From Haematobacter genomosp. 1 (GTDB lineage: Bacteria; Pseudomonadota; Alphaproteobacteria; Rhodobacterales; Rhodobacteraceae), in NCBI RefSeq assembly GCF_002196855.1, contig NZ_NIPW01000015.1:1-64000 (forward strand): a stretch of DNA of 64,000 nucleotides, written 5' to 3'. The notes under the pieces were generated by a model that saw only the letters and a list, made by a program, of their open reading frames with translations, was not told the origin of the DNA and did not search any database. Below, in pieces: positions 8,326 to 17,624 of this stretch. The translations under genes and the position numbers were made by a program. Each line of letters starts with the position of its first letter. Positions within the stretch are counted from its first letter, which is position 1.

Positions 8326-9324
8326 ATGACCTCCTTCTCCACACCGACGCGGCGGAGGCTGCTGCAAAGCGGGCTCGTCATCGGCACGGCCACGCTCTTC
8401 GCGCCCGCGCTTCTTCGTGCGGCGACGCCGATCAAGGTGGCCGGTATCCACGGCTCGCCGGTGGAGAATGCCTGGAACTCCGTCCTTCACAAGGCGCTCC
8501 GGGATGCGGCTGCGGAGGGGACGATCGAGTACGTGTTCTCGGAAGGCGTATCCGCGACCGACTATCCGCGGGCTATGCGCGAATATGCGGAGCAGGGCGC
8601 CAAACTCATCGTCGGGGAGACCTTCCCGGTGGAGAAACAGGCCCGCGACGTGGCGGGGGATTATCCCGGCACCGCTTTCGTCATGGGGTCGAGCGGCAAG
8701 CCCTCCGGCGACAATTTCGGCGTGTTCGGCACCTGGAATTACGACGGCGCCTATCTGGCCGGGATGCTGGCGGGCAAGATGACAAAAACGAACCGGCTCG
8801 GTTCCGTGGGAGCCATCCCGATCCCGGAGATCAATCTCCTCATCAATGCCTTTGCAGAGGGGGTGAAGGCCGTGAACCCGGAGGCCCGCCATACCACGAC
8901 CTTCATCGGCACGTTCTTCGATCCGCCCAAGGCACGGGAGGCCGGTCTGGCCCTGATCGACGCGGGCGCGGACATCCTGTTCGGCGAACGGATCGGCACC
9001 GCCGATGCCGCGAAGGAGCGTGGCATCAAGGCGGTCGGCTCGCTCATCGACTACACGCCGATGTATCCCGACACCGTCTTTGCCAATGCTCTCTGGGGCT
9101 TCCGCCCGATCCTCAACGCGGCCATCGCGGATGTTCAGGCGGGTAAGCCTGCGGGTCGCGACTACACGGCCTACGGGCTGATGAAGGAAGGCGGCAGCGA
9201 TATCGCCTATGTCAAAGGCGTGGCACCGGCAGAGGCGGAGGCCGCGATGGAGGCGGTGCATGCTCAGATCCGCAGCGGGGCCTTCGCCGTTCCGCAGAAT
9301 TTCGCGGACCCGACCAAGGGTTGA
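8326..9324 (+). CDS. BMP-family (PnrA-like) ABC transporter substrate-binding protein
   Basis: A 332-residue member of the basic membrane protein family, whose characterised members bind nucleosides. It has a twin-arginine signal (TRRRLLQSG), then IKVAGIHGSPVENAWN and YEL-like sugar-fold segments such as FGVFGTWNYDGAYLAGMLAG. Most BMP proteins are lipoproteins; here no lipobox cysteine is seen, so the mature protein should be free in the periplasm. The second ATG is chosen because GGG at 8312-8314 fits it better than the ATG at 8317. It leads an operon with ATPase, two permeases, an amidase and a deaminase, so the ligand is likely a nucleobase-like compound. Confidence 0.9.
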   Translation: MTSFSTPTRRRLLQSGLVIGTATLFAPALLRAATPIKVAGIHGSPVENAWNSVLHKALRDAAAEGTIEYVFSEGVSATDYPRAMREYAEQGAKLIVGETFPVEKQARDVAGDYPGTAFVMGSSGKPSGDNFGVFGTWNYDGAYLAGMLAGKMTKTNRLGSVGAIPIPEINLLINAFAEGVKAVNPEARHTTTFIGTFFDPPKAREAGLALIDAGADILFGERIGTADAAKERGIKAVGSLIDYTPMYPDTVFANALWGFRPILNAAIADVQAGKPAGRDYTAYGLMKEGGSDIAYVKGVAPAEAEAAMEAVHAQIRSGAFAVPQNFADPTKG

Positions 9325-9326
9325 TC

Positions 9327-10703
9327 GTGCCGTCCGACGCCACCGCACTTGCCCAGGCGATCCTGCGCGGGGATATTTCTGCGGGCGCCGCGATGGAGGA
9401 GGCGCTGTCCGCCGCCGACCGTCTTTCCGCTCTCGGTGCCGTGGCGTGGCTGGACGTCACCGCCGGGCGCGCAGCTGCCGCGGAGTTCGACGCGCTGGCC
9501 CCGGACTCACCCCGGCGCGAGGCGGCCTTTGCCGGTGTTCCGACGCTCGCGAAAGATCTGGGCGGGCCGTTCGCGGGCCTGCCCCTCCGGCTGGGATCCG
9601 GCATGATCGAGCCGATGGCGGCCGGGGAGTCCTGCCTTGCCGCCGAATTTCGCCGGGCGGGCCTCCTGCCGTTCGGCCTGACGACCAGCCCGGAATTCGG
9701 CTTGTCGCTGGCCAGCGAGCCCGCCATCGGCCCCATCGCGCGCAACCCGCTGGCGCCAAGGCTCAGCCCCGGAGGATCCTCGGGCGGTGCGGCAGCAGCG
9801 GTGGCAGCGGGGATCGTTACCATCGCCCATGCCACGGATGCGGGCGGATCCATCCGTGTGCCGGCGGCCTGTTGCGGACTGGTGGGCTTGAAACCGGGCC
9901 GGGGATCGGTGGTCGAAGGGCCGGATTTTGGCAACCACCTGGGCGGGATTGCCAGCGAGTTCGCCATCTGCCGCTCCGTCCGCGATGCGGCCCGGATTTT
10001 CCCAGTATTGAGCGGCGCAGCACGGGCTCCGCGCTGTTTTGCAGTTGATCCCCGCCCCCTGCGAATTGGCCTGCTGACCGAAACCGAACCGGCGACGGAC
10101 CCGTTGCGTCGCGCGGCGGTGGAGCTTGCGGCAGAGACGCTGGCGGCCCATGGGCACCGGCTCACCCCCATCGGCTGGGCCGATATCCGCGCGCAGGCGG
10201 CGGCGAGCGACCGGGTCTTCCGCGCCCTCGTCACGGTGAACCTCGCAGCCTTTGTCACGGCGGCAGGGTTGGATCCGGCACGGGCAGAGCCGCTGACGCA
10301 GCGGGTGATCGCCGATGGGCAGGCAACCGCCGCCACGGCCTTCTGGCAGGTTCTGGCCGAATTCCCGCAAGTCGGCCATGCTCTCTCCGGTCTGTTCGAC
10401 GGTGTGGACGTGCTGCTCACACCGATGCTGACGGGGCCGCCGCGGCCCGTCGGCTGGCTTCCGGTGACGGAGACCGACACAGACCGGCACTTTGGCGCGC
10501 TATCGGGCTTTGCCCCGCTCGCGACACTCGCCAATGTCTCGGGCTGTCCGGCGATCACACTGCCCTTTGGCGCGGATGCGGACGGCCTGCCGCTTCCCCT
10601 CCAGATGATCGCGCCCATAGGGGCGGAGCCGGTGCTGCTGGCGCTCGCGGCGCTTCTGGAGGCGGAGGGCCGCTGGTCCAACCCCATGGGGAACGCCGCA
10701 TGA
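9327..10703 (+). CDS. Amidase-signature (AS) family hydrolase
   Basis: The 458-residue protein carries the complete Ser-cisSer-Lys triad of the amidase signature family: Lys76 (TLAKDLGG), Ser152 in PGGSSGGAAAA and Ser175 in DAGGSIRVPA. It should hydrolyse an amide or ureide bond; the substrate cannot be read from sequence. The GTG at 9327 is preferred because AAGGG sits six bases upstream; TTG at 9321 would overlap the BMP stop. It sits between the binding protein and the ATPase of an import operon and ends in an ATGA overlap with the ATPase, so it probably processes the imported compound or its deamination product. Confidence 0.88.
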   Translation: MPSDATALAQAILRGDISAGAAMEEALSAADRLSALGAVAWLDVTAGRAAAAEFDALAPDSPRREAAFAGVPTLAKDLGGPFAGLPLRLGSGMIEPMAAGESCLAAEFRRAGLLPFGLTTSPEFGLSLASEPAIGPIARNPLAPRLSPGGSSGGAAAAVAAGIVTIAHATDAGGSIRVPAACCGLVGLKPGRGSVVEGPDFGNHLGGIASEFAICRSVRDAARIFPVLSGAARAPRCFAVDPRPLRIGLLTETEPATDPLRRAAVELAAETLAAHGHRLTPIGWADIRAQAAASDRVFRALVTVNLAAFVTAAGLDPARAEPLTQRVIADGQATAATAFWQVLAEFPQVGHALSGLFDGVDVLLTPMLTGPPRPVGWLPVTETDTDRHFGALSGFAPLATLANVSGCPAITLPFGADADGLPLPLQMIAPIGAEPVLLALAALLEAEGRWSNPMGNAA

Positions 10704-12214
10704 GCGATGCCGTTCTCGAAATCGTCGATGTCTCCAAGCGCTTTGGCGACACGCTGGCCAACGACGTGATAACCCTGACCCTGGACAGGGGAGAGATCCT
10801 CGCCCTGCTGGGAGAGAACGGCGCGGGCAAGACGACGCTGATGAGCATTCTCTTCGGCCATTACACCCCGGATACCGGCCATATCCGGGTCATGGGGGTG
10901 GATCTGCCACCGGGGCGGCCCCGCGCGGCGATACGGGCGGGGATCGGCATGGTGCATCAGCACTTTTCGCTCGCGCCCAATCTTACGGTACTGGAGAATG
11001 TCATGACGGGGACGGAGGGCCTCTGGCGCCCGCGCTCCGCGACGGGGGCCGCGCGGGCGAAACTCATGGCCATCTCCGACCGGTTCGGTCTCAGCGTCGC
11101 GCCGGACGCGCGGCTGGGCGATCTGTCGGTCGGCGAGCAGCAGCGGGTGGAAATCCTGAAGGCGCTCTACAACGATGCGCAGATTCTCGTGCTGGACGAG
11201 CCGACTGCGGTGCTGACCACGCAGGAATCCGCCCGGCTGTTCTCCACCCTCAAGGAGATGGCGCGGCAGGGCCTGTCGCTCATCTTCATCTCCCACAAGC
11301 TGGAGGAGGTGATGGCCACCGCCGATCGTGTGGCCGTGCTACGGGGCGGCAGGCTCGTGGCGGAGCGACGCGCGGCGGAGACGAGCAAGGGCGAACTGGC
11401 GGAGCTGATGGTGGGGCGGGCCGTCGAACGCCCGCGCCGCGCGCCCGCGACCCCTGGCCCCGTCGTTCTGGAGGCGGCGGGGCTGACACTGCGCGACGGC
11501 GGCGTGGAGCGGCTGAAATCCGTGAGCTTCCGTCTCCACGCGGGTGAGGTTCTGGGCATCATCGGCGTCTCCGGGAACGGCCAGACACCGCTCGCACGGG
11601 TGCTGGGCGGCATGGCGCGCTGGACGGAGGGCGACCTCCTGCTCGATGGCGAGCGGTTGGATCGGCTCACGGTTCCGGGGGCCATCGCGGCGGGTATCGG
11701 CCGGATCCCCGAGGACCGGAACCATGAGGGCACCGTGGGGGAGATGACCTTGTGGGAGAACGTCGTGCTGGAGCGTCTGGCCCGGTATGCGCGCTTCGGC
11801 CTCGTCAATCAGCAGGCCGCCATCGGGCGCACGCAGGAGATCATCACCCGGTTCGACGTACGGGGCGGCACGCCGACGAGCCGCGTCAGGCTGCTCTCCG
11901 GGGGGAACATGCAAAAGCTCATCCTTGGCCGCAACCTGATTGAACCGCCCCGCATCCTCATCGCCGCGCAGCCGGCGCGCGGGCTGGACGAGGGGGCCGT
12001 TGCCGCCGTGCATGCGCGTCTGCTCGACGCCCGGCGGCAAGGCACCGCGGTGCTGCTCATCTCAGAGGATCTGGAGGAAGTCATGGCGCTGTCGGATCGC
12101 ATCCATGCCATCGTGGGCGGGCGGCTGTCGCCTGCCATTCCGACGGAGTCCGCCGATACGCGGCGGCTCGGCCTGATGATGGCGGGCGCGTGGGAGGCGG
12201 CGGATGCGGTTTGA
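10700..12214 (+). CDS. BMP-type ABC importer ATPase, two ABC domains
   Basis: Two fused nucleotide-binding domains over 504 residues. The first has an intact Walker A (GENGAGKTT), signature LSVGEQQR and Walker B ILVLDEPTAVL. The second (from about residue 255) is degenerate: its P-loop reads GVSGNGQTP without the lysine, and Walker B is ILIAAQPARGLD lacking the glutamate, while the LSGGNMQK signature remains. This asymmetry is usual for the nucleoside/sugar (YufO, RbsA-like) class. It overlaps the amidase stop by ATGA and the next permease by 11 bases. Confidence 0.93.
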   Translation: MSDAVLEIVDVSKRFGDTLANDVITLTLDRGEILALLGENGAGKTTLMSILFGHYTPDTGHIRVMGVDLPPGRPRAAIRAGIGMVHQHFSLAPNLTVLENVMTGTEGLWRPRSATGAARAKLMAISDRFGLSVAPDARLGDLSVGEQQRVEILKALYNDAQILVLDEPTAVLTTQESARLFSTLKEMARQGLSLIFISHKLEEVMATADRVAVLRGGRLVAERRAAETSKGELAELMVGRAVERPRRAPATPGPVVLEAAGLTLRDGGVERLKSVSFRLHAGEVLGIIGVSGNGQTPLARVLGGMARWTEGDLLLDGERLDRLTVPGAIAAGIGRIPEDRNHEGTVGEMTLWENVVLERLARYARFGLVNQQAAIGRTQEIITRFDVRGGTPTSRVRLLSGGNMQKLILGRNLIEPPRILIAAQPARGLDEGAVAAVHARLLDARRQGTAVLLISEDLEEVMALSDRIHAIVGGRLSPAIPTESADTRRLGLMMAGAWEAADAV

Positions 12215-13253
12215 ACGCCGAGCAGAACGCCCCGCCCTGCTCATCCTGCTCGCCCCGCTGATCGCCGTCACGGTGGCGCTGCTGCTCAGCGGCGGGCTCA
12301 TCGCCATGGCCGGCGCGCCGGTGCTGGATGCGTTCGGCCGGATCGCAAGCGGCGCCTTCGGCTCCCGTCTTGCGATCACCGAGACGCTGACACGCGCGAT
12401 CCCGCTGATCCTGACGGGGCTTGCAGCCGCCGTCGCCTTCCGTGCGCGGCTGTGGAACATCGGGGCGGAGGGGCAATTCTACATGGGCGCCATTGCGGTC
12501 GCGGCGGCCAGCGGCACCGCTTTTGCCGGATTGCCCGCAGTCGTTCAAATCCCGCTGCTGTTCCTGACCGGCGCCATGGCGGGGGCGGTGCTTCTGCTCA
12601 TTCCCCTGTGGCTCCGGCTCCGCTTCGGGGTGGATGAAGTGGTGACGACGCTTCTGTTGAACTTCGTCGCCATCCTCCTGGTCTCCATGCTGATCGACAC
12701 GGTGCTGAAAGATCCCATGGCTTTCGGCTGGCCCCAGTCGATCCCGGTCGATGACAATGCAACCCTGCCGGCTCTCGTCGCACGCTCGCGGCTGCATATC
12801 GGGTTGATCGTGGCTCTCGGGCTGGCGGTGCTGATCCAGTGGGTGCAGGCGCGGACCGTCTTCGGAATGCGGGCGCGGGCGGCGGGCCTCAATCCCGCAG
12901 GGGCAGCATTCGCAGGCGTGCCTCTCGGGCGGACGCTGGTCGGGGTCGCCATGATCTCCGGGGGGCTGGCGGGCCTCGCGGGCGCGATGGAGGTGATGGG
13001 CGTCATGGGCTATGTGAACACGGAGCTCTCCCCGGGGTATGGCTATTCGGGCATCGTGGTGGCGATGCTGGCGAATCTCAGCCCGCTCGGGGTGGTGCTG
13101 GCCGCGCTCTTCACCGCCACGATGTTCGTGGGCGCCGATGCCATGAGCCGGGCGCTCGCCGTTCCAAGCTATATCGCCGATGTCACGGTGTCGCTTGCCC
13201 TGCTGTCGATGCTCGTTGCTCTCTTCTTCACGCAATACAGGATCCGTCGATGA
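12204..13253 (+). CDS. BMP-type ABC importer permease 1
   Basis: A 349-residue inner-membrane permease of the BPD_transp_2 (YufP-like) family with about nine hydrophobic spans. The cytoplasmic coupling segment FGMRARAAGLNPAGAAFAGV and the RARLWNIGAEGQFYMGA motif are characteristic of nucleoside importers. The start overlaps the ATPase end by 11 bases; the stop overlaps the next permease by ATGA, so translation is coupled. It forms the channel with the following gene. Confidence 0.93.
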   Translation: MRFERRAERPALLILLAPLIAVTVALLLSGGLIAMAGAPVLDAFGRIASGAFGSRLAITETLTRAIPLILTGLAAAVAFRARLWNIGAEGQFYMGAIAVAAASGTAFAGLPAVVQIPLLFLTGAMAGAVLLLIPLWLRLRFGVDEVVTTLLLNFVAILLVSMLIDTVLKDPMAFGWPQSIPVDDNATLPALVARSRLHIGLIVALGLAVLIQWVQARTVFGMRARAAGLNPAGAAFAGVPLGRTLVGVAMISGGLAGLAGAMEVMGVMGYVNTELSPGYGYSGIVVAMLANLSPLGVVLAALFTATMFVGADAMSRALAVPSYIADVTVSLALLSMLVALFFTQYRIRR

Positions 13254-14194
13254 CCGATCTGTTCGACATCCTCGCCTCTGCCGGCCTCTGGGCGGCGGTG
13301 CTGCGGATCGCGACACCGCTGATCCTCGGCACGCTGGGGGCGCTGCTCTGCGAGCGGGCGGGCGTGCTCAATCTGGGGATCGAGGGGATCATGACCTTCG
13401 GCGCCATGATCGGCTGGCTGACGGTCTTTCAGGGCCATGATCTCTGGACGGGGTTGATCGCGGCTGCGGGGGCGGGGGCGCTCTTCGGCCTGCTGCTTGC
13501 CGTATTGACGGTGACGCTCGGCCTTTCGCAGCATGTCGCGGGGCTGGGGGTCACGCTTTTTGCCTCCAGCCTCAGCTACTATCTCTTTCGCCTGCTGGTC
13601 GCCATACAGGGCACCCCGCCCAAGATCACACCCTTTGCCCCGCTGGCGATCCCGGGCCTGTCGGATCTGCCGTTCTTCGGTCAGGCGCTGTTCAGTCAGA
13701 CCGCGCCCACCTACCTCGCCTTTGTGCTGGCGCTGCTGATGGGCTGGATCCTGTTCCGCACGCCGCTCGGCCTTGCGATCCGCATGAGCGGCGAAAACCC
13801 CCATGCCGCCGAGGCGCAGGGTATCAACCCGATGGCCGTCCGCTATGGCGCGGTGATCGCGGGTTCGGCGCTCATGGGCTTGGGGGGCGCGTTCCTCACG
13901 CTGTCGGCCTTTGACAGCTTCATCCCCACCATGGTGCAGGGGCGGGGATGGATCTGCATCGCGCTGGTGGTCTTTTCCTCGTGGCGGCCGCTCCGCGCGC
14001 TTGCCGGGGCGCTGCTTTTCGCGTTCTTCGACGCGTTCCAACTCCGGCTTCAGGCTGGTTTCAGCGGCGAGATCCCCTATCAGATATTTCTCATGATACC
14101 CTATGTGCTCGCGATCATCGCGCTGGCGGTGATGGCGCGTCGCGCCCGCGTGCCGCAGGCGCTCATGCAACCCTACCGCCGCGGCGAACGCTGA
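13250..14194 (+). CDS. BMP-type ABC importer permease 2
   Basis: A 314-residue companion permease (YufQ-like). It shows the ERAGVLNLGIEGIMTFGAM motif and the LGLAIRMSGENPHAAEAQGI coupling segment typical of the second subunit in BMP-type importers, with eight to nine membrane spans. Translational coupling to permease 1 (ATGA) and 11 bp spacing to the deaminase gene place it firmly in the operon. Confidence 0.93.
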   Translation: MTDLFDILASAGLWAAVLRIATPLILGTLGALLCERAGVLNLGIEGIMTFGAMIGWLTVFQGHDLWTGLIAAAGAGALFGLLLAVLTVTLGLSQHVAGLGVTLFASSLSYYLFRLLVAIQGTPPKITPFAPLAIPGLSDLPFFGQALFSQTAPTYLAFVLALLMGWILFRTPLGLAIRMSGENPHAAEAQGINPMAVRYGAVIAGSALMGLGGAFLTLSAFDSFIPTMVQGRGWICIALVVFSSWRPLRALAGALLFAFFDAFQLRLQAGFSGEIPYQIFLMIPYVLAIIALAVMARRARVPQALMQPYRRGER

Positions 14195-14205
14195 AAGGCC
14201 ATCCG

Positions 14206-15495
14206 ATGTTCGATACCCTCATCCGCAACGCCAACCTCCCCGATGGGCGGGAAGGCATCGACATTGCCATAAGGGCCGGCCGTATCGCTGCAGTGGAGCC
14301 GGGGATCACCGCCGAGGCGGGACAGGTGATCGACGCGACCGCCCGGCTTGTCAGCCCCGCCTTCTGCGATCCGCATTTCCACATGGATGCGACCCTCTCT
14401 CTCGGGTTGCCGCGGATGAATGTGTCGGGCACGTTGCTGGAGGGGATCGCGCTCTGGGGGGAGCTCCGCCCGCTGTTGACCAGGGAGGCGCTGGTGGAAC
14501 GGGCGCTCCGCTACTGTGACCTCGCGGTGAGCCGGGGGCTTTTGCACATCCGAAGCCATGTCGATACCTCCGATCCGCGGCTCGTGACGGCGGAGGCGCT
14601 TCTGGAAGTGCGCGACCGGGTCCGGGACTACATCGACCTGCAGCTGGTGGCTTTCCCGCAGGACGGTTACTTCCGCACCCCGGAGGGTGCAGCCGCGCTG
14701 AAACGGGCGCTCGACATGGGGGTGGAGATCGTCGGCGGCATCCCGCATTTCGAACGCACGATGGAGGATGGCCGCGCCTCTGTCGAAGCGCTCTGCCGCA
14801 TCGCCGCAGAGCGCGGCCTCCGGGTGGACATGCATTGCGACGAGACCGATGACCCGTTGAGCCGCCATATCGAAACGCTGACCGCGCAGACGATCCGCTT
14901 CGGCCTCGAGGGCAGGGTGACCGGATCCCATCTCAGCTCCATGCATTCCATGGACAATTACTACGTCTCCAAGCTCATCCCGCTGATGGCGGAGGCGCAG
15001 ATCCACGCGATCCCAAATCCGCTCATCAACATCATGCTTCAGGGACGGCACGACACCTACCCGAAGCGGCGCGGCATGACGCGGGTGCCGGAGCTGATGG
15101 CGGCGGGGATCAACGTCTCGCTGGGGCAGGATTGCTGCATGGACCCGTGGTATTCCATGGGTTCCGCCGACATGATCGAGGTCGCGCATATGGCCGTCCA
15201 CGTCGCGCAGATGGGCAGCGTCGCCGACAAGACCCGGCTTTTCGAGGCGATCACGCTCAACCCGGCAAGGGCGATGGGCCTTGCGGATTATGGTCTGGCG
15301 CCGGGCTGCCGCGCCGACCTGGTGGTGTTGCAGGCCGCCGATGTGACGGAGGCCATCCGCCTCAAACCGGCGCGGCTTTTCGTGCTGCGGGGAGGGCGCG
15401 TGATCAGCCACACCCCCCCTCTGACCGCGACGCTCTCGCTGAAAGACCGTCCCGCCCGTATCGACCCGGGGCTGGATTTCCGCCCTGTCCGGTAG
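14206..15495 (+). CDS. CodA-like amidohydrolase (cytosine deaminase family, altered active site)
   Basis: A 429-residue metal-dependent amidohydrolase that follows E. coli cytosine deaminase closely: metal ligands in DPHFHMD (His57, His59), FPQDGY, HCDETDD, GSHLSSMHS, and LQGRHDTYPKRRGMTR. In CodA the catalytic segment reads HDD; here it is Gln308-Asp309-Cys310. The metal-binding aspartate is kept but the next residue, which in CodA shapes substrate choice, is cysteine. The enzyme may therefore prefer another amino-pyrimidine or related ring. AAAGG lies seven bases before the ATG. It closes the BMP import operon, so it likely acts on the imported compound. Confidence 0.88.
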   Translation: MFDTLIRNANLPDGREGIDIAIRAGRIAAVEPGITAEAGQVIDATARLVSPAFCDPHFHMDATLSLGLPRMNVSGTLLEGIALWGELRPLLTREALVERALRYCDLAVSRGLLHIRSHVDTSDPRLVTAEALLEVRDRVRDYIDLQLVAFPQDGYFRTPEGAAALKRALDMGVEIVGGIPHFERTMEDGRASVEALCRIAAERGLRVDMHCDETDDPLSRHIETLTAQTIRFGLEGRVTGSHLSSMHSMDNYYVSKLIPLMAEAQIHAIPNPLINIMLQGRHDTYPKRRGMTRVPELMAAGINVSLGQDCCMDPWYSMGSADMIEVAHMAVHVAQMGSVADKTRLFEAITLNPARAMGLADYGLAPGCRADLVVLQAADVTEAIRLKPARLFVLRGGRVISHTPPLTATLSLKDRPARIDPGLDFRPVR

Positions 15496-15607
15496 GGCCG
15501 CACTCCTGCGCGGCGAAGGCTGTCCTCATTCCCTGAAGTCCCAGAGCAGCCCTTCGGAAACGGTGTTCAATGACGTGGAGGGGCCTGCGGGGGTGTTCAT
15601 GGCCCTA

Positions 15608-15751
15608 GCAGGCTGCTTGAAAAGTCCTGAAATGTCATGCCTATGTGCCGGAAATCGGCCCGGAAGTGTATGGATTTCCGGCTGGATTTCGTCAGATTGC
15701 GAACGATTTCCGCTCCGACACAGGCCAAGAAGCCTTTTTCAGAAGCCTGCC
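15608..15751 (-). repeat. Dispersed intergenic repeat R2 (type A, reverse)
   Basis: Bounded by GCAGGCTGCTTGAAAAG and CTTTTTCAGAAGCCTGC. Read on the minus strand its interior matches R9 (61858-62011): the blocks TTGGCCTGTG, GAAATCGTTCG and ATCTGACGAAATCCAGCCGG recur. It is preceded by CTAG. Confidence 0.8.
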
Positions 15752-15932
15752 AGGCTCTGCTTGATCTCGCGTCTTGATCGACAGCGTTGCATGCTCCTTC
15801 CTGCGCATGCGGCGCCTCATTTGCGGGTTGTCGGCCCTGCCCCTCGCCACGAAGATTGTTGGTGATGGCCGGATCTATAACAACATGCAGCGGCCAGACC
15901 TCTCCACCGACTTTTTGCCACCCTTACCCTAA

Positions 15933-16090
15933 CAGGCTGTGGAAAAGGCTTTCAGGTCTGGGCTGGCGCGGAAATCGTTCTCCATCTGTTAAATTACAGT
16001 GGTAGATCCGCATATTTCTGGTCATTCACGGGCGGATTTCCCGATTTCCGGAACATAGACGACACTTATGAACTTTTTCGGCAGCCTGCC
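15933..16090 (+). repeat. Dispersed intergenic repeat R3 (type A, forward)
   Basis: Starts CAGGCTGTGGAAAAGGC after CTAA and ends GAACTTTTTCGGCAGCCTGCC. The interior shares GCGGAAATCGTTC, CATCTG and GATTTCCCGATTTCCGGA with the other type A copies, although its middle has diverged. Confidence 0.75.
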
Positions 16091-16162
16091 AACATCGGCT
16101 GCCCCGTCGAGCGGGCATTCTCCCCCTGTGATGACAGCGTCGGAGGCCAGCTCCCAGCTTTT

Positions 16163-16290
16163 GCCCCTTATGGCCGCCCGCGACACGCCGAGGGTGGAGG
16201 CAGCGTCAGGGTCGGCCCTTTCGCAGGCGAGCAGGGAGTAAACCCGTTGAAGCCGCTTCGGGCTTACCCGGAGTTCAACGCCTCCGCGCA
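16163..16290 (-). pseudogene. Possible serine-recombinase helix-turn-helix fragment
   Basis: On the minus strand, a short frame reads VSPKRLQRVYSLLACE, then STLGVSRAAIR. This resembles the C-terminal helix-turn-helix of DNA invertases and resolvases (LTPEQ...LGVSRATLYR). No catalytic domain is attached and the frame soon runs into repeat R3. The resemblance is short; treat as weak evidence of a lost mobile element. Confidence 0.25.
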
Positions 16291-16327
16291 TTGCGGGAGC
16301 AGGCACACGGGAGGAAGGGAGCCTCTC

Positions 16328-16957
16328 TCAGAGGCGCAGCGCACCGCTTTCCAGCGCGTCACGGAGCATGACAACAGCGGCTGCAAGCCGTTCGTCTATT
16401 ACATGCAGGTACTGGGTCCAATCGGTGTAGTGCGTCAATTCAGCGGCGCCGTCCGATATTCCGCGCAGGCCGGTCAGGGGAATGCCGAACCGATGGGCCG
16501 CGCGCAGATGGGCAAAGGTTTCCATGTCCACCATCTCCTCTGCGATCCGATCATAGGCCGTGCCGCTGACGATATTGGCCCCCGTGGACAGGCTGGCATG
16601 GGGCAGGCCGCAAATAAGATGCGGAAGGTCGATCCGCGCGGGCAGGTCGAGAAACGGTGTAAGACCGCGTTCAAATCCCAGCGCCGAGGCATCCATGTCG
16701 CGATAGGCCACGGAGGAGACCTGATAGACACGCGCCTGCTCCAGCGCCCGCGACCCGGCGGAGCCGAGAGAAACGATCAGCCGTGGTCGCTGCCGCATTT
16801 CGGCCAGGGCGGCGGTCAGGGTCACCGCACCCTCCACCGGCCCGACTCCGGTGATGAGCGGCGTGATGAGGGCGCGCAGGGCGGGGCCGTATTCCGCCTC
16901 TGTCGCCATGACGAACAGCACCGGAAGTCCGGCTAAAACATCGGTTGGTACGGCCAT
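16328..16957 (-). CDS. mtnN: 5'-methylthioadenosine/S-adenosylhomocysteine nucleosidase
   Basis: A 209-residue nucleosidase (Pfs/MTAN family; E. coli enzyme 232 residues). Key positions are present: the N-terminal glutamate in MATEAEYG, the GSAG loop (SLGSAGS), the Met-Glu ribose-binding pair in VDMETFA and the catalytic aspartate in GISDGAAE. It cleaves adenine from methylthioadenosine or S-adenosylhomocysteine in the cytosol, feeding methionine and purine salvage. The ATG at 16957 has GAGG six bases upstream. Longer frames reaching 17353 have no family similarity upstream and were not used. No operon partner is close. Confidence 0.9.
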   Translation of the reverse strand: MAVPTDVLAGLPVLFVMATEAEYGPALRALITPLITGVGPVEGAVTLTAALAEMRQRPRLIVSLGSAGSRALEQARVYQVSSVAYRDMDASALGFERGLTPFLDLPARIDLPHLICGLPHASLSTGANIVSGTAYDRIAEEMVDMETFAHLRAAHRFGIPLTGLRGISDGAAELTHYTDWTQYLHVIDERLAAAVVMLRDALESGALRL

Positions 16958-17469
16958 TGTCATCCTCGTGTTGCCGGACAGGACTGGCATGGTCCAGAGC
17001 ATCCGGTCAAGGATCGGGAAGGGATGGGCCCACAGCCACCGCCCCGGGCATCCAGACCCTGACCGGGCATGGCCTTGTGATCCGTGCAGGTGACCCCAGA
17101 CGCGCAGCCCTTGTTTCGAGCACATTGGCGGCCAGGGCGGGATCGCGCTCGATGGCGAGGGGGCGCGTGTCGCGACTTGATGCAAAACGAGAGGGTTGCG
17201 TAAAACACGCGCGACCGTCCAACCGGGGGTAGATGGCGCCCAAGAAGTGCTGGGCCATGCCGCGTAGGCAGCCGGTACGCTGGTGGTCGGGTGGTTCCGC
17301 GACTCCTCCCGCACGCGTGGTATGGCGGAATGTAGCTGACCATCTGGTGGCACGGGTTACTGGGGGGCGCCTCCCGCGGCACGCCGCCCAGCTGGTGCAG
17401 GACGCCGCCGCCAGATCAGGGCTCCTCCCGCGCGCCGGGTAGGCAGACCCCGCAAATCTCCGATGCTTG
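16958..17469. other. Intergenic stretch upstream of mtnN, no gene recognised
   Basis: About 510 bp with frames on both strands but no protein I can recognise. Composition is GC-rich and irregular, with many C/G runs. It may be decayed mobile DNA; nothing decisive was seen. Repeat R4 follows. Confidence 0.4.
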
Positions 17470-17614
17470 GCAGGCTGCTGAAAAGGGCACGTCGGCGATG
17501 AAGCGGGAAGCGTTCGCAGGGAATTCCGCCCGAAATCTACCAGTTTCGCGTCATTCCGGGGCCGATTTACCGATTTGCAGCGCATAAACATGCCCCGGAC
17601 CTTTCGGCACCCTG
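17470..17614 (+). repeat. Dispersed intergenic repeat R4 (type A, forward, diverged)
   Basis: Starts GCAGGCTGCTGAAAAGGGC and ends CTTTCGGCACCCTG. The right half keeps ATTCCGGGGCCGATTTACCGA and the GCATAAACATG block seen in other type A copies; the left half has drifted. It ends 10 bp before the esterase stop codon. Confidence 0.7.
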
Positions 17615-17624
17615 TCAGGGGCGA

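Larger units (their letters stand above)
15496..16327. other. Gene-poor stretch holding two dispersed repeats and decayed fragments
   Basis: Repeats R2 (15608-15751) and R3 (15933-16090) occupy much of this 830 bp. Between them the plus strand ends a short frame (NNMQRPDLSTDFLPPLP) at a TAA directly touching R3, perhaps the tail of a lost gene. From 16090 to 16290 a resolvase-like fragment is seen on the minus strand. No intact gene is apparent. Confidence 0.5.

Noticed and set aside
9212-11296. 694-residue minus-strand frame opposite amidase and ABC ATPase
   Set aside because: Antisense shadow with low-complexity Arg/Pro/Ala content and no ribosome site.
16958-17353. N-terminal extension of the mtnN frame
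   Set aside because: Residues upstream of 16957 show no nucleosidase similarity and a good ribosome site precedes the shorter start.
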